Source of the DNA: Solwaraspora sp. WMMD406
GTDB lineage: Bacteria; Actinomycetota; Actinomycetes; Mycobacteriales; Micromonosporaceae
Assembly (NCBI RefSeq): GCF_029626025.1
Contig: NZ_JARUBF010000001.1
Span: 3,844,001 to 3,908,000, forward strand
Direction of reading: 5' to 3'
DNA: 64,000 nucleotides
Under the pieces are notes generated by a model. That model made no database searches. It had not been told where the DNA came from and saw only the letters and a program-made list of their open reading frames with translations. Made by a program: the position numbers and the translations under genes. Below, in pieces: positions 40,001 through 48,402 of the stretch. Position 1 is the first letter of the stretch; each line of letters begins with the position of its first letter.

Positions 40001-41860
40001 GCGACGATAGCCTCCGGTGCCCTGCCGCCGTCGTTGACGGTCGTGGTGGCGGGCGAGGCGTGTCCCGCGCCGCTGGCCGCGACGTGGGCACGGCACCTGC
40101 GGCTGCACAACGCGTACGGTCCGACGGAGGCGACGGTCTGCGCGACGCTCAGCGCGCCGCTGCGGGACGACCCGCGTCCGCCACCGATCGGTGACCCGGT
40201 GGCCGGCACCGGGCTGCGGGTGCTCGGCGGCGCGCTGCGTCCGGCTCCGGCCGGTGAGCTCTACCTGGCTGGTCGCGGCCTGGCCCGCGGTTACCTGGGA
40301 CGGCCCGGACTGACCGCGACCAGGTTCGTCGCCGACCCGTACGGCCCACCCGGGTCCCGGATGTACCGCACTGGTGACCGCGTGCGCCGCCGCGACCTCG
40401 GTGAGCTGGATTTCGTCGGCCGCGTCGACGATCAGGTGAAACTCCGTGGCTTCCGCATCGAGTTGGGCGAGGTGGAGGCGGTCCTGTCCCGCCACCGGCG
40501 GGTCGTCGCGGCGGCCGTGGCACTCCGTCCGGACCGGCGCGGCGAATCCCAGCTAGTGGGCTACGTCGTCGCCGACGGAGCGGACCTGGACCTCGACGAG
40601 GTGCGGATCTTCACCGCGCGGCGACTACCCGACCACATGGTCCCCACCGCGCTGGTCGTCTTGGACGCGTTGCCGACGACGCTCAGCGGCAAGCTCGACC
40701 GCAGGGCTCTGCCGGCGGTCGCGGACGGCGCCGATGCGCGGGCCGCGACCTCAGCGGCGATAGCGGCGATCCCCGTTTCGGCGATCCCCGTTTCGGCGGC
40801 CAGCGCGCCTCGGACCGCCGCGCCTCGGACCACCGGAGAAGACATTCTGTGTCGGCTCTTCGCCGAGGTGCTCCAGGTGCCGTCGGTCGGTCCGGAGCAG
40901 AACTTCTTCGACCTGGGCGGCCATTCACTGCTGGCGGCTCGGCTGATCGCCCGGATCCAGGCGACGACGGGGGTGGCGCTGTCGGTGGGTGGGCTCTTCG
41001 ACGCGGCGACGCCGGCGGCACTGGCCCGCCGACTCGACACCGGCCTGCCCCGCGACCAGGCCTGGGACCTGCTGGTTCCGCTGCGCGCGGGGACGGGTGG
41101 CACCCCGGTCTTCTGCGTTCACGCCGTGGCGGGACTCAGCTGGAGCTACGCCGGACTGATCCGCCATCTACCGAGCGAGTTTCCCCTCGTCGGGGTGCAG
41201 GCACGGGGTTTCGCCGAACCGGGATCGTTGCCGTCCTCGATCGAGGAGATGGCCGCCGACTATCTACAACAGATCCGCCGCCTGCGGCCAACCGGGCCGT
41301 TCCACCTTCTCGGCTGGTCGTTCGGCGGACTGGTCGCCCACGCGATCGGTGCCGAGTCGCATCGGCTCGGCGAGCCGACCGGGGTGACGGTGTTGCTCGA
41401 TGCGATGCCGGTCGTTCCCGGTGCCGGACCGGGAGTTCCCCGGGAGACCGAGCTGCTGGCCGGCGTGCTGCGCGCCGCCGGCCTGCCCGTGGCGGAGTCG
41501 GAGTGCCCGAGTCGGGCGGAGGTGGTCCGACTGCTCCGGCAGGCCCCGCACGAACTGGCCCGGCTCGCCGCCGACCGGCTGGATGCCATCGTCGATGTCA
41601 GCGGCAACAACGCGCGGCTCGCCCACCGTTACACACCCGGTCCGGTTCCCGCCGATGTCCTGCTCTTCACGGCCCGGGAGCGGACCGGACCGCCGCCGGC
41701 CGACCTGTGGCGCCCGTCGCTCACTGGACGGGTCAGTCATTACACCGTCGGTAGTACGCACGACGGGATGCTCGACGAGGCCGCGTTGGTCGAGATCGGG
41801 CCGATCCTGACCCGTGAGCTCACCCTCTTCGAACGCACGAGTTCCTCGGAGGAGCGATGA
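25022..41860 (+). CDS. Nonribosomal peptide synthetase 2, modules 5-9 with TE (C-A-T, C-A-T, C-dA-T, C-A-T-E, C-A-T-TE)
   Basis: This NRPS has 5612 aa. Approximate layout: C5 7-446 (HHLLLDG at 143, D-acceptor type after an E domain), A5 457-967, T5 Ser1010; C6 1063-1523, A6 1540-2035, T6 Ser2075; C7 2143-2580 (HHVVADG), an A-domain remnant 2585-2692, T7 Ser2726; C8 2778-3217, A8 3233-3708, T8 Ser3761, E 3810-4287 ([22 protein letters not shown]); C9 4318-4757, A9 4768-5234, T9 Ser5302; TE 5350-5612 (GWSFGG, Ser5433, THDG near the end). Pockets by eye: A5 DVWSIGMVH (Thr-like), A6 DFPKMAEIG (unassigned, shares Lys278/Glu322 with Asn/Asp types), A8 DSSAVSAVC (unassigned), A9 DAWTVAAVC (Phe). GGAGG lies 7 bases before the ATG. 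The stop shares ATGA with the next gene. TE should release or cyclise the chain. Confidence 0.93.
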   Translation: MTSGRIQDVLPLAPLQEGLLYHALLDPSRADVYVVQLTVDLEGSLDQVRLRAAGQALLARHPNLRAAFWQRRQGSPVQIIPDAVDLPWHYVDVAGEPGGSDTAARRIAVAERACRFDPATPPLLRMTLARLDARRHRLIVTVHHLLLDGWSVPLLARDLFWLYQHDAKAEGLPPVPAYRDYLSWIGARDAESARATWQAALAGLDAPTLVAPDLPRSGPPPRRTAVELSPTQTADLRAAARSTGVSVNTVLQTGWALLLATVTGRTDVVFGATVSGRPAELPGAESMVGLLINTVPVRLRLDPAESVLLLLRRLQREQASLLDHHHTPLDRIQRWAGLGELFDTTLVFENYPVDASSLRASVGELTVVRTESVDATHYPLTLAVAPVDGRLLLRLDYRPDLRHPVDAVRLLNRLRGILSALVSDLRRPLVRVPTVSVGDVPPLPRHPPTAAATHQSRSLADRFDAVAAGRADEVAVTDADADTTYRQLRTDADLLARRLVGMGVGRGSRVGVRVPRSTRMVVAVLAVLKTGAAYVPVDADFPPSRAADVFTDAGVSVVLTVADLVAPTSGPWQTVAIDLPPATPADRASHRTARASAADDASPASAADVAYVIYTSGSTGTPKGVLVRHANVLGLIDATRHIVDVGPADVWTLLHSVAFDVSVWEMWGALLHGGRLVIVPADVTRSPRRLWALLASQRVTVLSATPSVFWALDSVDAADAVDTAALRYVILGGEALAVGRLVSWRRRHADRPVLINMYGITETTVHSTWIDVDDDVVRGGGSPIGVALPGWGCRILDPWLRPAPTGTPGEVYVSGAGVTMGYLDQPGLTASRFVADPTGPPGSRMYRSGDLARAVGGGAVLEYRGRIDDQLKIRGHRIEPAEVEAALESHHTVARAVVVARRDRVADDQLVAYVVAVPGQRIDPAGLRHHLSERLPSAMVPGVVTALDAVPLTRNGKIDRASLPDVVPLSGAGRAPGTPREEILADLMADVLDVAHVAATDDFYALGGHSLLAVRLAGRVRAVLGVDLPIGAILAAPTVAALAARLDSVRTTRPPLVARPRPETLPLSAAQRRLWLLDQMSAASPAYHIQLGVRITGDLDPDALVAAVADVSARHESLRTTVPMEAGEPCQRIDDRPQRLVVVDLAAADPSAVDQAAVDRAAVDRAAVDQAAVVLAAALTEAATMPFALDRDQPMRARLYRLAPNRHVLQVVVHHIAADGWSLGLLARDLGVAYAARRTGRTPDLPAPAVQYADYTLWQALVLGDPDSAESLAHRQLAFWRTRLAGLPAEVLPATDRPAPAQASADAATISFPLGPELLTGLANAARDHGCTTFMVLHAALAALLTRLGAGTDVPVGTPTAGRVDPATEDLVGLLVNTVVLRVDTSGDPTFAELLDRVRAVDVAAYDNADVPFEQVVEALNPTRGSVRHPLFQTMLTVNTTPPPSLRLPGLTVERMDTELPGGAKVDLALTVTGPQATIAYATDRFDESTMRRFAERYVTLLSAMLTDPRTRIGAVDLRDDAERGLLIRINDTSRRVRDVTVVALFEETVARTPQAPALSESGVTLTYAELDRRANQVAHHLIRLGAGPERIVAVVLPRSARCAVTLLAVLKTGAAYLPLDPAHPPARQAAVLADTGPVCVVTETTARIQTAATIPTADRATRVVLDDPSDMTRIDACPTTAPTDRDRISPLRPANAAYVISTSGSTGTPKGVVVEHRSLTNFLTLAATEFPHLRGVALLHSPLTFDFTIPSLLVPWTTGGQVHVADLEAAADGPTPTFVKITPSHLPLLATVAAAAPTGELMVAGEQLHGAALAAWRERHPDTPVINEYGPTETTIGATAYRIPPATVLPSGPVPIGRPLWNTTVHVLDDRLRPVPPGVPGELYIGGAGVARGYWRRSGLSATRFVANPTGPPGTRLYRTGDLVRLRGDGELEFLGRVDAQVKVRGHRVELGEVEAVLVAHPAVGRAVAVARGDRLDSYVVSVGDAVPDPQEVRRHAAAYLPAPLVPTVTVLTDLPLTAHGKVDSARLPAPTPGGAGRTPDTARDTVLAGLFADVLGLPQIGLDDDFFALGGHSLLAVRLIGRIRDVFGVEVSVGTLFAAPTVAGLGSALGPALGSAAGPALGSAADGGAVAVRPRLGPQIRPPRPPLSYAQRRLWFLNRLDPSTAYHVPLAVRLTGDLDQEALRRAFADVVERHESLRTVFPVHDDEPYQLILPAPVELTWDADGTVEELVRRPFDLTQAPPLRVRLLSSGPNEHLLLVVMHHVVADGGSWLPFQRDLAAAYAARRVGRAPEFPPLAAQYADYAVWQRRVLGSPDQTDSVVSRQIAFWRQALASAPAEVRLPADRPRPPTTGGRAARIPFTVDAATHAAVAALARAHDVTVFMVAQAALAATLTRSGSGVDLPIGTPVAGRVDPATEDLIGFFVNTLVLRTDVSGDPTFAELLRRVRAVALAAYEQQDVPFELLVEAVNPPRDLGRHPLFQVMLSYQSAIARRLELPGLRVVTEQVDAGAAKFDLLVDLTERRDEDGAPLGLYGVAEYRTDMFDHDTVSELVARFGRLLTSVTADPEQRVGAIELLTRRQRAALAATDIVDPARIEQVLSAHPLLAEVSVAVRNDPSGDRVHAYVVPRPGYLVEASDVRAYAADRLAANAVPRTVEVVAVRDGAAGTDGVTGADIAVGADSVERPRRGGPVDPYEDLLCGIVADLLRRPRVSADDGFFALGGHSLLAVNLVDRLRSALGVDVPLRTVFEQPTLAALARRLVDARSVRPPLIRLDRSGPVPLSPAQRRLWILHRTSGVAGDYAIALAQRLTGPLDVEALALALADVVERQDTLRTVFPERDGVAEQLVVEVPVADLRPVDVPGDDLPRLLAELRAEPFVLAIDPPVRVRLLRVAPDVHVLVLVVHHIAADGASLAPLARDLSAAYRARARGHAPAWSALPVRYRDYAHWHVEVVADQGAAQRHYWGDRLAGLPVEIDLRADRPRPTVSDGAGADLDFAVDAATHARLVAFAREHQATLFMVLHAALVATLTRSGAGPDVPVGTPFANRTGGITSDLVGFFVNTLVLRVDTADDPSFAALVGRVREVDLSAYDHADLPFEQVVEELKPPRHPARHPLFQTMLVLNSGRAPRLELPGLSVEAEPVPGGPAAFDLTWTFADRYAADTPAGITGSLRYAVALFEEATARTLVDHLQRLLATAVDNPHRPVSTLDLLGSVERHRLLTEFTDTTRPIDPATLPALFEARAAADPSAPALLTDGEAVTYRELDLRANRLAYHLIEEGVGPESIVAVVLPRSVAAVIAVLAVAKAGGAFLPLDPDLPASRTASLLAAARPTLVLDSLRGWESGPASRPTDADRRASLRPDHPAYAVATSGSTGVPKVVLVTHAGIANLARAQGQRWALGPGGRLLQFYAPGSDSAVSETLTALLNGAALVLPPAGLRSAEETAEVIVRHRVSHAALPPAMLATLAPDSLPTGLTLVVSGEACAPELVTRWAAGRRMINAYGPTEVTVCATHSPPLDPGDHPTIGAPIDNVRAYVLDAALRPVPIGHVGELYVAGPGLARGYLHRPGLTSAWFVADPFGAPGHRLYRTGDLVRWRSVGTLDFVGRADDQIKIHGHRVEPAEIEAALLTCPGVRAAAVVARDDRPGGRYLAAYVVAAPDVEPDLAELRSTMARQLPPAMVPAVFSAVAALPLTGAGKVDRRALAAFDSPPRRTPSASDLPRRPTAVPADNARTLATIIGGLFGRDDVGVDEEFFALGGDSVIAIQLASRARAAGLVLTPRDVLEHQTAAALAAVARPVVVPTVDAAAPSGPVPLTPIVHWLRERGGDVDTFSQAAIVVVPTGLDRAQFVAGLQAMLDHHDALRMQLHCPPGGYWALTGRPAGAVPADPLVHRIDAASLTDVDAYAGTDVDPAAHDALDADVRRRTVAAVAAARSRLDPAAGTLVQAVWVDRGRTRTGRCVLIIHHIAVDVVSWRILLPDLADAWRGQTRGAPVAPAPVGTSYRQWAEHLVRDAQDPRRLAEMPFWTTLSSDGEEPLSTRSSTATGQPALPRRTLRRDLPVALGAGVLDRAARAFHAGVSELLLATLALAVSRWRGATGRQGGSVLVDVEGHGRVERPGIDLSRTVGWFTSVHPVRLDPGPDPGEGDHAAVAAAVKRMKEQLRAVPDQGIGYGLLRYLNPQTATVLAALPRPQIGFNFLGRVPAEQAGQLATAAATTEVTVEPAAEASTGGSAARTHALEITGYAVDTSDGPTVTLILTSPRDLFADEDLTGLADAWSAALRELVACADSGLGGRSPSDLRLSRLNQASIDELAARWPGYVDVLPLTPLQEGLLYHLQADPDRADVYAVQLAVDLWGELNPASLRRAAAALLSRHPALRAGFWYPRSGRPVQVIPASAELPWTEVDLSADPDPEERAVRLAVEERTRRFRVDTPPLLRFALLRLGERHHRLVLTNHHLLLDGWSVPLVLQDLLAAYTGVPMPPRPPLRDYLSWLDSQDLDVAGATWQRALAGLAAAPLVAPAVAGRAATEKVSQQLTEHLPADVTARLRRVAVAHGLTLASVLRVAWAAVVGRLTGHDDVVFGGTAAGRPDELPGVENVIGLMINTLPVRVRLTPAEPMRAVVDRVQHEQAALTPYRHVALSDVCRRTGLDPLFDTAMVFENTPVHRAPSAVAGDLRVGDVRGHDAAHYPLNLNCGPDGDRLRVRLDHRPDLLPGGTAERVMGWLRRFLVAFAADPDRPLGTVVFDDPVPSGSSSALSASSSSLPGTVSDIFAAVVAATPDAPALVHGPRTLSYADLDRDVAATASGLRAAGIGPGRLVALTLPRSIELIVAMLGVLRAGAAYLPIDPAYPDPRRKAVLADARPALVVGPGDLSALMRAGAQGDPGPGPRPDDTAYVIYTSGSTGAPKGVVVTHAGVGRLCETQRARLGAGPAARVMQFSSPGFDAAFWELGMALLTGGTLVLPPGPLISPAELPDLVCRHAITHLTIPPSALATIASGALPPSLTVVVAGEACPAPLAATWARHLRLHNAYGPTEATVCATLSAPLRDDPRPPPIGDPVAGTGLRVLGGALRPAPAGELYLAGRGLARGYLGRPGLTATRFVADPYGPPGSRMYRTGDRVRRRDLGELDFVGRVDDQVKLRGFRIELGEVEAVLSRHRRVVAAAVALRPDRRGESQLVGYVVADGADLDLDEVRIFTARRLPDHMVPTALVVLDALPTTLSGKLDRRALPAVADGADARAATSAAIAAIPVSAIPVSAASAPRTAAPRTTGEDILCRLFAEVLQVPSVGPEQNFFDLGGHSLLAARLIARIQATTGVALSVGGLFDAATPAALARRLDTGLPRDQAWDLLVPLRAGTGGTPVFCVHAVAGLSWSYAGLIRHLPSEFPLVGVQARGFAEPGSLPSSIEEMAADYLQQIRRLRPTGPFHLLGWSFGGLVAHAIGAESHRLGEPTGVTVLLDAMPVVPGAGPGVPRETELLAGVLRAAGLPVAESECPSRAEVVRLLRQAPHELARLAADRLDAIVDVSGNNARLAHRYTPGPVPADVLLFTARERTGPPPADLWRPSLTGRVSHYTVGSTHDGMLDEAALVEIGPILTRELTLFERTSSSEER
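28481..28540 (+). repeat. Four 15-bp tandem units inside C6 of NRPS2
   Basis: The unit GACCGGGCTGCTGTC and its GACCAG variants occur four times in frame, coding for repeats of D(R/Q)AAV. They form an insert in the C domain before HHIAADG. Confidence 0.85.
31340..31402 (+). repeat. 24-bp tandem repeat in the T6-C7 linker of NRPS2
   Basis: About two and a half in-frame copies code for (A)[17 protein letters not shown] just after T6. The repeat lies in the flexible interdomain linker. Confidence 0.75.
32775..33095 (+). pseudogene. Remnant of an adenylation domain in module 7 of NRPS2
   Basis: Between C7 and T7 there are only about 107 residues in place of a roughly 470-residue A domain. They align with the A-domain C-terminal subdomain from just after A8 ([35 protein letters not shown]), but the phosphate loop, A4-A8 and the A10 lysine motif are all missing. 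The reading frame is intact, so this is an in-frame deletion, not a frameshift. C7 keeps HHxxxDG and T7 keeps GGHS, so the module can still condense if T7 is loaded in trans. Confidence 0.85.
35645..35647 (+). promoter_or_regulatory. TTA leucine codon in NRPS2 (A8)
   Basis: Codon 3542 (DAALRPV) is TTA, in frame, in a gene that otherwise uses CTG/CTC. In streptomycetes TTA codons make translation depend on the bldA tRNA. It is the only in-frame TTA I noticed in the operon. Confidence 0.7.
40764..40793 (+). repeat. 15-bp tandem repeat in the A9-T9 linker
   Basis: CGGCGATCCCCGTTT occurs twice exactly, in frame, coding for [11 protein letters not shown] second short repeat ([10 protein letters not shown]) follows. 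Confidence 0.8.
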
Positions 41861-43122
41861 CCAAGGACCTTTATCCGTTGGGAGAGATCCCACCCGTCGG
41901 CGAGGTGCCGGCGCGCATGCACGCGATGGTGATCCGCCCGGAGCGGTTCGGACCGCCGGAGAAAGCCATGCGGCCGGAGGTGGTGGAGACGCCACGACCC
42001 GGTCCGGGCCAGGTGCTGGTGATGGTGATGGCGGCCGGTGTCAACTACAACAACGTCTGGGCGGGACAGGGCCAGCCGGTCGACGTGATCGCGGCCAGGA
42101 CGAAGCTCGGCGATCCGACCGGCTTCCACATCGGTGGATCCGACGGTGCGGGAGTGGTGTGGGCGATCGGCGCGGGCGTCCGGCACGTCGCGGTGGGTGA
42201 TCACGTGATCCTTTCCCCGGGACAGTGGGACGAGACCGCACCAGACATGCGCATGTACGGTGATCCGGGTTACAGCACGAGCGGCCTGGCCTGGGGCTAC
42301 GAGACGAACTACGGATCGTTCGCCCAGTTCTGTCTGGTCGACGACTACCAGTGCCATCCCAAGCCAACGGGTCTGACCTGGGAAATGGCCGCCTGCTTCC
42401 TGCTGACCGGCGCTACGGCGTACCGCCAGTTGTGTGGTTGGCCCCCGCACGTCGTCACGCCTGGCGATCCGGTGCTGGTCTGGGGTGGCGCCGGCGGACT
42501 CGGGTCGATGGCGATCCAGATCGTACGACGGTTCGGCGGCCGGCCGGTCGCGGTGGTCTCCGACGAGTCGAAATACGAGTACTGCCTCGGACTCGGTGCG
42601 GTCGGTGTGGTCAACCGCAGCCACTTCGACCATTGGGGACGGCTGCCCGACGTGACCGACACCGCTGGGTATGCCCGCTGGTCGCGCGGGGCTCGTGCCT
42701 TCGGCCAGGCGGTGTGGGAGGCGCTGGGGGAGCGGGTGCCACCCAGGATCGTGTTCGAGCACCCGGGAACGGACACCATGCCGACCTCGCTGTACCTGTG
42801 TGCTCCGTCCGGGATGGTGGTGACCTGCGGCGGCACCTCGGGCTACAACGGCGACATCGACCTGCGTTTCCTGTGGATGCGGCAGAAACGTCTCCAGGGT
42901 TCCCACGGGGCGAACACCCGGCAGTTCCGGGCCGTCGTCGACCTCGTCGCCGCCGGGGACATCGTTCCCTGCCTGGCCGGTACGGCGTCGTTCGCCGAGA
43001 TTCCCTGGGCGCATCAGTTGATGTACGAGAATCGCCATCCGCGAGGTAACCAGGCGGTTCTCGTCAACGCTCCGACGGTAGGTCTGCGGGACCTACCAGC
43101 AGCCGCTCCGGCGGTTGGCTGA
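41857..43122 (+). CDS. Crotonyl-CoA carboxylase/reductase homologue
   Basis: This 421-aa medium-chain dehydrogenase/reductase aligns over its whole length with CCRs: [29 protein letters not shown], the NADPH loop [18 protein letters not shown] and [10 protein letters not shown]. Of the CO2-pocket residues known in CCRs, Asn (VNYNN), Glu (YETN) and His (GSH) are kept, and the Phe before Glu is Tyr here. CCRs reduce and carboxylate 2-enoyl-CoAs to alkylmalonyl-CoAs. No polyketide synthase is in the window, so the product's use is unclear: an unusual acyl or amino acid precursor, or plain enoyl reduction. Start ATG shares ATGA with the NRPS2 stop, with GGAGG upstream, so it is translationally coupled. 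Confidence 0.85.
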   Translation: MTKDLYPLGEIPPVGEVPARMHAMVIRPERFGPPEKAMRPEVVETPRPGPGQVLVMVMAAGVNYNNVWAGQGQPVDVIAARTKLGDPTGFHIGGSDGAGVVWAIGAGVRHVAVGDHVILSPGQWDETAPDMRMYGDPGYSTSGLAWGYETNYGSFAQFCLVDDYQCHPKPTGLTWEMAACFLLTGATAYRQLCGWPPHVVTPGDPVLVWGGAGGLGSMAIQIVRRFGGRPVAVVSDESKYEYCLGLGAVGVVNRSHFDHWGRLPDVTDTAGYARWSRGARAFGQAVWEALGERVPPRIVFEHPGTDTMPTSLYLCAPSGMVVTCGGTSGYNGDIDLRFLWMRQKRLQGSHGANTRQFRAVVDLVAAGDIVPCLAGTASFAEIPWAHQLMYENRHPRGNQAVLVNAPTVGLRDLPAAAPAVG

Positions 43123-43171
43123 CCGCTGTTCCCGGCCCGACCGGGCCGGGGTCGACTCCGAAAGGACGATG

Positions 43172-43393
43172 ATGACGACGAACCCCTTCGACGACGAGGA
43201 CGGCACGTTCTTCGTGCTGATCAACGACGAGGCCCAGTACTCCCTGTGGCCCACCTTCGCCGACGTCCCGGCCGGCTGGACCGTGGTCTTCGGGCCGGAC
43301 AGCCGCGCCGCCAGCATCGAATACGTGGAGGAGCACTGGACCGACATGCGTCCGCGCAGCCTGGCCGAGGCGATGGACGGCAGGCAGGACTGA
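43172..43393 (+). CDS. MbtH-family NRPS chaperone
   Basis: The product is 73 aa with the family signature: [17 protein letters not shown], then QYSLWP, PAGW, and the C-terminal WTDMRPRSL. MbtH proteins bind adenylation domains and are often needed for their solubility and activity. It lies in the operon 49 bp after the CCR gene and directly abuts the P450 gene. The ATG at 43172 is preferred over the adjacent ATG at 43169 because AAAGGA (43161-43166) is better spaced. An upstream in-frame ATG at 43115 lies within the preceding gene and is unlikely. Confidence 0.95.
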   Translation: MTTNPFDDEDGTFFVLINDEAQYSLWPTFADVPAGWTVVFGPDSRAASIEYVEEHWTDMRPRSLAEAMDGRQD

Positions 43394-44638
43394 ATGCCGG
43401 GCACCCTGTCCTCGCGGAGCGGGACGGTCGGGGAGGTGGACCTGGCGGATCCCGGGTTGTACGCGCGTGGTCGTCCGGAACCCGTCTGGGCGGCGCTGCG
43501 CGCCCGTGGCCCGGTGTACCGCAATCGACGTCCCGACGGCACCGTGTTCTGGGCGGTGTTGAGTCACCGACACACCGTCGAGGTGCTCTCGTCGCCGGAG
43601 ACCTTCGTGTCCGAGCGAGGAATGCGCCTCGACGGTGACCCCGCCGCTGTCCGGGCGGCGGCCGGAAAGATGATGATCATCAGCGATCCACCTCGGCACG
43701 AACGCATCCGACGCCTGGTCAACACCGCGTTCACGCCCCGCGTGGTGGGGCGATTGCGGGACACGATACGGCGTACGGCGGCGGAGATCGTCGCGGACGA
43801 GGTGAAGGCAGGCGGCGGCGACATCGCCGCGGCGGCGGCACGGCTGCCGGCGTCCGTCGTCGCCGATCTGCTGGGGGTGCCCCGAGCGGACTGGCCGTAC
43901 CTGCTCGAGCGGACGATGGTCGCCTTCGGCGCGGCCGACGACGCCGACGCGTCCCAGGACCGGCGGCCGGCGAAGATCGCGCAGGCGCACACCGAGTTGT
44001 TCGTTTACTTCACCGATCTCCTCGCGCAACGACGTGCGGACCCGGCCGACGACGTGCTGAGCGCGCTCGCCCACGGTGAGATCGACGGCCGGCCGCTCAC
44101 CGAAGAGGAGATCATCCTCAACTGCAACGGACTGATCTCCGGCGGCAACGAGACCACCCGCCACGCCGTCCTCGGCGGGCTGCTGGCCTTGACCGACCAT
44201 CCGGACCAGTGGCGGCGACTGCGAGCCGACCCGGGTCTGCTGGCCACCGGGGTGCCAGAGGTGCTGCGATACACGAGCCCGGCGATGCACGTCCTACGGA
44301 CGGCGGTACGGGACGTCGATCTCGGTGGAGCGCGGATCGCCGAGGGCGACCAGGTCGCCTGCTGGCTGCCGGCGGCGAACCGCGACGAGATGGTCTTCCA
44401 CGAACCGGACGCCTTCGACGTCGCTCGGCGCCCCAACCGGCACCTGGCGTTCGGCCACGGCCCCCACTTCTGCCTCGGATCCGCCCTGGCCACCGCCGAG
44501 CTGAACGCGTTCTTCGCCGAGCTGCTCGACCAGGTGCACGAGGTGGAACCAGTGGCCCCGGCCCGGCGGATGGCGTCGAACCTCATCTGGGGATTCTCGG
44601 CTCTGCCGGTACGACTCACGCCAAAGGAGGCCGGATGA
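43394..44638 (+). CDS. Cytochrome P450 (first)
   Basis: This 414-aa soluble bacterial P450 has the I-helix motif SGGNETT, the K-helix EVLR, and the heme-binding loop FGHGPHFCLG with Cys360. Its start directly follows the MbtH stop, and its end shares ATGA with the thioesterase-like gene. It resembles P450s that hydroxylate amino acids bound to carrier proteins, the NikQ/NovI type, by overall look and context only. Likely targets are the residue held on the stand-alone A-T protein or a residue on an NRPS T domain; the sequence does not decide. It needs ferredoxin partners not encoded here. Confidence 0.9.
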   Translation: MPGTLSSRSGTVGEVDLADPGLYARGRPEPVWAALRARGPVYRNRRPDGTVFWAVLSHRHTVEVLSSPETFVSERGMRLDGDPAAVRAAAGKMMIISDPPRHERIRRLVNTAFTPRVVGRLRDTIRRTAAEIVADEVKAGGGDIAAAAARLPASVVADLLGVPRADWPYLLERTMVAFGAADDADASQDRRPAKIAQAHTELFVYFTDLLAQRRADPADDVLSALAHGEIDGRPLTEEEIILNCNGLISGGNETTRHAVLGGLLALTDHPDQWRRLRADPGLLATGVPEVLRYTSPAMHVLRTAVRDVDLGGARIAEGDQVACWLPAANRDEMVFHEPDAFDVARRPNRHLAFGHGPHFCLGSALATAELNAFFAELLDQVHEVEPVAPARRMASNLIWGFSALPVRLTPKEAG

Positions 44639-45372
44639 GCGGCTGGTTGTTGCGCCGCCCGGACCGCGCGGCAGGCAGTTATCTGTTCTGCCTGCCGTAC
44701 TCCGGAGTCGGCGCGTCCATGTACGCCCGGTGGCCGCGCCACATCGGTCCGGCCCAGATCTGTCCGGTGCAACCACCCGCGCGGGAGAACCGCATCGCCG
44801 AGCCGCACTACGGCACCTACGAGGCGTTGGCCGAGAGCCTGGCCGCCGATCTGCTGCCGTGGCTGGATCGTCCCTACGCGTTGTTCGGTCACTGCAGTTC
44901 CGCCCTGGCCTGCTACGCGACCGCGCTGCACCTGCACCGCAGCGGCGCGCGACCACCTGTCAGGTTGTTCGTGTCGTCGCAGGTCGCGCCGCACGACGGC
45001 CCGCATGGCCGGTTCCTGACGATGACCGACGGAGAGTTGGCCGAGGAGCTGGCCAGTCTGGTCCGCGCGATGGGCGGCGAGCCGAACGCCGCCTATCTGG
45101 ACATGTGGCTGGACGTCCTGCGCGCGGACGTCGCGGCCAACCGGCGGTACCGGCTCGAACGTCCACGACGACTGCCCGTGGCGATCACCGTGATCGGTTG
45201 GAGCGACGACCGCGAGGTCCCCACCGACCTGATGGACGGGTGGAGCAGCTACTCCGACCAGGTTCGGTACGTGACGCTCAGCGGCGGGCATCACAGCTTC
45301 CTGTCCGCACCCCTGGCCCTGCGGGGAGAGCTGGCGGCCGACCTGAAGGAGAGCGTGGATGCGTACCGTTGA
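44635..45372 (+). CDS. Thioesterase II-like protein with a Cys nucleophile, candidate aminoacyl shuttle
   Basis: The product is 245 aa with the type II thioesterase pattern: FCLPYSGVGASMYARW near the start, a nucleophile elbow, WSDDRE with Asp191/192 and GGHHSFL with His219. The elbow reads FGHCSSA where type II thioesterases have FGHSMGA, so the nucleophile position is Cys87. Cys at this position is known in the aminoacyl transferases SyrC and CmaE, which move an amino acid from a stand-alone A-T protein to another carrier. The neighbouring A-T gene overlaps this one by 14 bp, and module 7 of NRPS2 lacks an A domain, so such a shuttle would make sense. A plain proofreading thioesterase remains possible; Ser88 or Ser89 could also be read as the nucleophile. 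Confidence 0.85.
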   Translation: MSGWLLRRPDRAAGSYLFCLPYSGVGASMYARWPRHIGPAQICPVQPPARENRIAEPHYGTYEALAESLAADLLPWLDRPYALFGHCSSALACYATALHLHRSGARPPVRLFVSSQVAPHDGPHGRFLTMTDGELAEELASLVRAMGGEPNAAYLDMWLDVLRADVAANRRYRLERPRRLPVAITVIGWSDDREVPTDLMDGWSSYSDQVRYVTLSGGHHSFLSAPLALRGELAADLKESVDAYR

Positions 45373-47158
45373 TCAACTCGTCGCGGCACAGGCGGACCTG
45401 CGCCCGGACGCGGTCGCGGTCGACGGTCCCGGTCGTCCGCCGGTGACGTACGCGTCCCTCGACACACAGGCCGGTCGGGTCGCGGCGGGGCTGGCCGCGC
45501 GGGGAATCGGCCCGGGTGACACGGTCGCGCTGACCGCGTCCCGGCAGGTGTCGACGATCGTCGCGCTGCTCGGGATTCTACGGGCGGGCGCGGCCTACCT
45601 GGCCCTCGACGCACAGCTGCCAGCCGAGCAGCGGGAGCGGATCCGCCGGGACGCCGGGGCGACGGTGTCGCTCGACGACGCCGCCTGCGTCGAGCTGTGC
45701 GGCCACGATCCCGGACCGACGGCCGGCCGGCGGAGCGCGGCCCACCCCAGCGGTACGGCGTACGTCGCCTACACCTCCGGCAGCACGGGTCGACCCAAGG
45801 GCGTCCGGATCCCGCATCGGGCGGTCTGGCGGCTGGTTCATCGACCCACCTACGTCCAGGTGGGGCCCGGCGACGCGGTGCTGCACGCCGCACCGCTCGC
45901 CTTCGACGCGTCGACCTTCGAGATCTGGGCACCGCTGGCCGCCGGCGCGCGGATCGTGCTGCCGCCCGCCGGAGCCCTGTCGCTGGCCGACCTCGCCCAG
46001 GTCATCCGGGAACACCGGGTGACCATCGCCTGGTTCACCGCCGGGGTGTTTCACCAGATGGTCGACACGCAGATCGAGGCACTGGCCGGTCTGCGGTATC
46101 TGTTGGCCGGCGGCGACGTGCTCTCCGCCGCACACACGGACCGGGTCCTGGCCGAGCTGCCCGGCGTACGGTTGGTCAACGGCTACGGTCCCACCGAGAA
46201 CACCACGTTCACCTGTTGCCATCGGGTCACGGATCCGGTCGGGACCGGCCCCGTACCGATCGGTCCGCCCATCGACGGAACCACCACGTACATCCTGGAC
46301 GGCCGGCTGCGGCCGGTGCCGGACGGCCACATCGGAGAGCTGTACACCGGCGGCGAGGGGGTGGCGACCGGTTACGCCCGACGGCCGGGAGCCACCGCGC
46401 GGCGCTTCCTCGCGGATCCGTTCGCCCGGTCCGCCGGGGCGCGGATGTACCGGACCGGGGATCTCGCGCGTCGCCGTCCCGACGGGACGCTGGAGTTCCA
46501 CGGTCGGGTCGACCGACAGGTCAAGATCAGCGGCTTTCGGGTCGAGCCCGAGGCGGTCGAGGCGGCGCTCGTGGCGGCGGACGGCGTCCGCGACGCGGCC
46601 GTGGTCGCCACGCCGTCGGTCACCGGCACCCGTCGCCTGATCGCTTTCGTGGTGCTCGATCCGATCCTGCCGGCGTCGCTGTTGGCGCTGCGGCGCACTC
46701 TGCGGGAGCAGATGCCGGCGTACGCGGTGCCGTCGTCGCTGGTCCCGGTCGACCGCCTGCCGCTCACCGGCAACGGCAAGGTCGACCGGGCGGCGCTCGT
46801 CGCTCGTCCGGTGTGTCAGGAGCGCAACGTCACCGCGCCCTACGTCGCGCCCCGGACCCCGGTGGAGGAGGCGCTCGCCACGCTCTGGATGGATCTGCTG
46901 GAGGTCTCGTCGGTCGGTGTCGACGACGACTTCTACGAACTCGGTGGGTACTCGCTGGTGAGCATGCAGATCACCAACGAGGTGGCGGACAGTTTCGGGG
47001 TCGCCGTGGCTCCCCGGTCCTTCTACGAGAACCCGACGGTGGCCGGACTCGCCCGACTCGTCGAGCGGGCAAGCACCGTCGTCGAGCGGGGAAGCACCGT
47101 CGCGGAGCGGGGAAGCACCGTCGTCGAGCGGGGAAGCATCCCGGCGGAGCGGACATGA
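45359..47158 (+). CDS. Stand-alone NRPS A-T didomain, predicted Val-activating
   Basis: This 599-aa protein has an A domain at about residues 1-480 ([32 protein letters not shown]) and a thiolation domain with LGGYSL, phosphopantetheine site Ser532. The pocket read by eye is DAFWLGGTF, one step from the classic Val code DAFWIGGTFK; Ile is possible. It has no C or TE domain. Such free A-T proteins usually hold an amino acid for tailoring, for example beta-hydroxylation by a P450, before transfer. Here it lies between a Cys thioesterase-like protein and a P450. It may load the A-less module 7, or act as the starter for C1 of NRPS1. The C terminus ends in four 7-residue repeats. Confidence 0.9.
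   Translation: MRTVDQLVAAQADLRPDAVAVDGPGRPPVTYASLDTQAGRVAAGLAARGIGPGDTVALTASRQVSTIVALLGILRAGAAYLALDAQLPAEQRERIRRDAGATVSLDDAACVELCGHDPGPTAGRRSAAHPSGTAYVAYTSGSTGRPKGVRIPHRAVWRLVHRPTYVQVGPGDAVLHAAPLAFDASTFEIWAPLAAGARIVLPPAGALSLADLAQVIREHRVTIAWFTAGVFHQMVDTQIEALAGLRYLLAGGDVLSAAHTDRVLAELPGVRLVNGYGPTENTTFTCCHRVTDPVGTGPVPIGPPIDGTTTYILDGRLRPVPDGHIGELYTGGEGVATGYARRPGATARRFLADPFARSAGARMYRTGDLARRRPDGTLEFHGRVDRQVKISGFRVEPEAVEAALVAADGVRDAAVVATPSVTGTRRLIAFVVLDPILPASLLALRRTLREQMPAYAVPSSLVPVDRLPLTGNGKVDRAALVARPVCQERNVTAPYVAPRTPVEEALATLWMDLLEVSSVGVDDDFYELGGYSLVSMQITNEVADSFGVAVAPRSFYENPTVAGLARLVERASTVVERGSTVAERGSTVVERGSIPAERT
47063..47146 (+). repeat. Four 21-bp tandem units at the end of the A-T gene
   Basis: Units at 47063-47083, 47084-47104, 47105-47125 and 47126-47146 code for ER(G/A)STV(V/A) repeats, the last being ERGSIPA. 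The tail follows the T domain and directly precedes the overlapping P450 start. Confidence 0.9.
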
Positions 47159-48402
47159 GAATCACGCGACCAGCCGGCGACGACCATGTCGACATCGACA
47201 AGGTGGACCTGTTCGACCCCGGCTGGTACGCCGACGGCGACCCGCACCCGGTCTGGCACTGGTTGCGGGTGAACGCTCCGGCGCACCGGCAGACCCTGCC
47301 CGACGGACGGCGGTTCTGGTCGGTGACCCGGCACGCCGACGCCTGCCGGGTCCTGCGGGACCACGAGACGTTCACCTCGGAACGCGGCACGCTGCTGTGC
47401 GCACTGGACCGGGGCGACCCGGCCGGCGGCAAGATGATGGCCGCGACCGACCCCCCTCGGCACGCGCTGCTGCGGGAGCCGCTCAACCATGCCCTGTCAG
47501 CTCGCGCTTTGGCGCAACGGTCCGAGATGCTCCGGTCGGCGGTCCGTACCGCGCTCGATCCGGCCCGCGACGGGGGAGTGTGGGACCTGGCGGCGGCTGC
47601 GGCGCGGCTGCCGATGGCGTTCACCGGCACGCTCATGGGGCTGCCGGAGCAGGACTGGCCGGATCTGATCCGATGGACCTGGGCCGCGATCGCCCCCGAC
47701 GATCCGGACTTCGGCACCGGTGATCCGGACACCACGCTGGCGACGAGCCACCACGCGCTGTTCGGATACTTCCGCGATCGGATCCGCCACCGCGATCCGG
47801 CCCGTGACGATCTCGTCGGCACGCTGCTGGGCATCCGCCTCGACGGCCGGGAACTGCGCCTCGACGAAGCCGTCTACAACTGTTACAGCCTGCTGCTGGG
47901 TGCCAACGTCACGACGCCGCACGTGATCTCGGCGAGCGCGGCGGCGTTCGTCGCCGACCCGGACGCCTACCGGCGGCTGGTCGACGACCCGGGACTCGTG
48001 GACCGTACGGTGGAGGAGGCGCTGCGCTGGTCCTCGCCGGCGAACCACTTCATGCGCTACGCGATCCGGGACACCACGGTTGCCGGGCGGCGGATTTCCG
48101 CCGGCGAGGCGGTCGCGGTGTGGCTGGGTTCGGCCAACCGGGACGCGTCGGTCTTCGTCGATCCGTACCGGTTCGACGTGACGCGCTCGCCGAACCGGCA
48201 CATCGCCTTCGGGTACGGTCCCCATTTCTGCGTCGGGGCTCCACTGGCCAGGATCGTGCTGCGGATGGTGTTCGCCGAGATGCGTCGGGTCGTCACCAAT
48301 TTCGAACTGGCCGGTCCGGTACGGCATCTGCGGTCGAACTTCGTCGCCGGGATCACGCGTCTGCCGGTGCGGACGAGTCTCGCGGGTGGTGACGGCAGAT
48401 GA
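47155..48402 (+). CDS. Cytochrome P450 (second)
   Basis: This 415-aa P450 has the heme loop FGYGPHFCVG with Cys359 and the K-helix EEALR. The I-helix reads LLLGANVTTPH, so the usual acidic residue before the Thr pair is replaced (NVTT for (D/E)TT), which may affect oxygen activation or mark a special subfamily. The start shares ATGA with the A-T gene and its stop shares ATGA with the methyltransferase gene. Context points to hydroxylation of the A-T-bound residue or of the peptide. It is similar in overall layout to the first P450, and the two probably have different sites. Confidence 0.9.
   Translation: MRITRPAGDDHVDIDKVDLFDPGWYADGDPHPVWHWLRVNAPAHRQTLPDGRRFWSVTRHADACRVLRDHETFTSERGTLLCALDRGDPAGGKMMAATDPPRHALLREPLNHALSARALAQRSEMLRSAVRTALDPARDGGVWDLAAAAARLPMAFTGTLMGLPEQDWPDLIRWTWAAIAPDDPDFGTGDPDTTLATSHHALFGYFRDRIRHRDPARDDLVGTLLGIRLDGRELRLDEAVYNCYSLLLGANVTTPHVISASAAAFVADPDAYRRLVDDPGLVDRTVEEALRWSSPANHFMRYAIRDTTVAGRRISAGEAVAVWLGSANRDASVFVDPYRFDVTRSPNRHIAFGYGPHFCVGAPLARIVLRMVFAEMRRVVTNFELAGPVRHLRSNFVAGITRLPVRTSLAGGDGR

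Noticed and set aside
41857-43122. Plain quinone oxidoreductase
   Set aside because: Full-length likeness to CCR, including the carboxylation-pocket Asn, Glu and His, is stronger than to quinone reductases.
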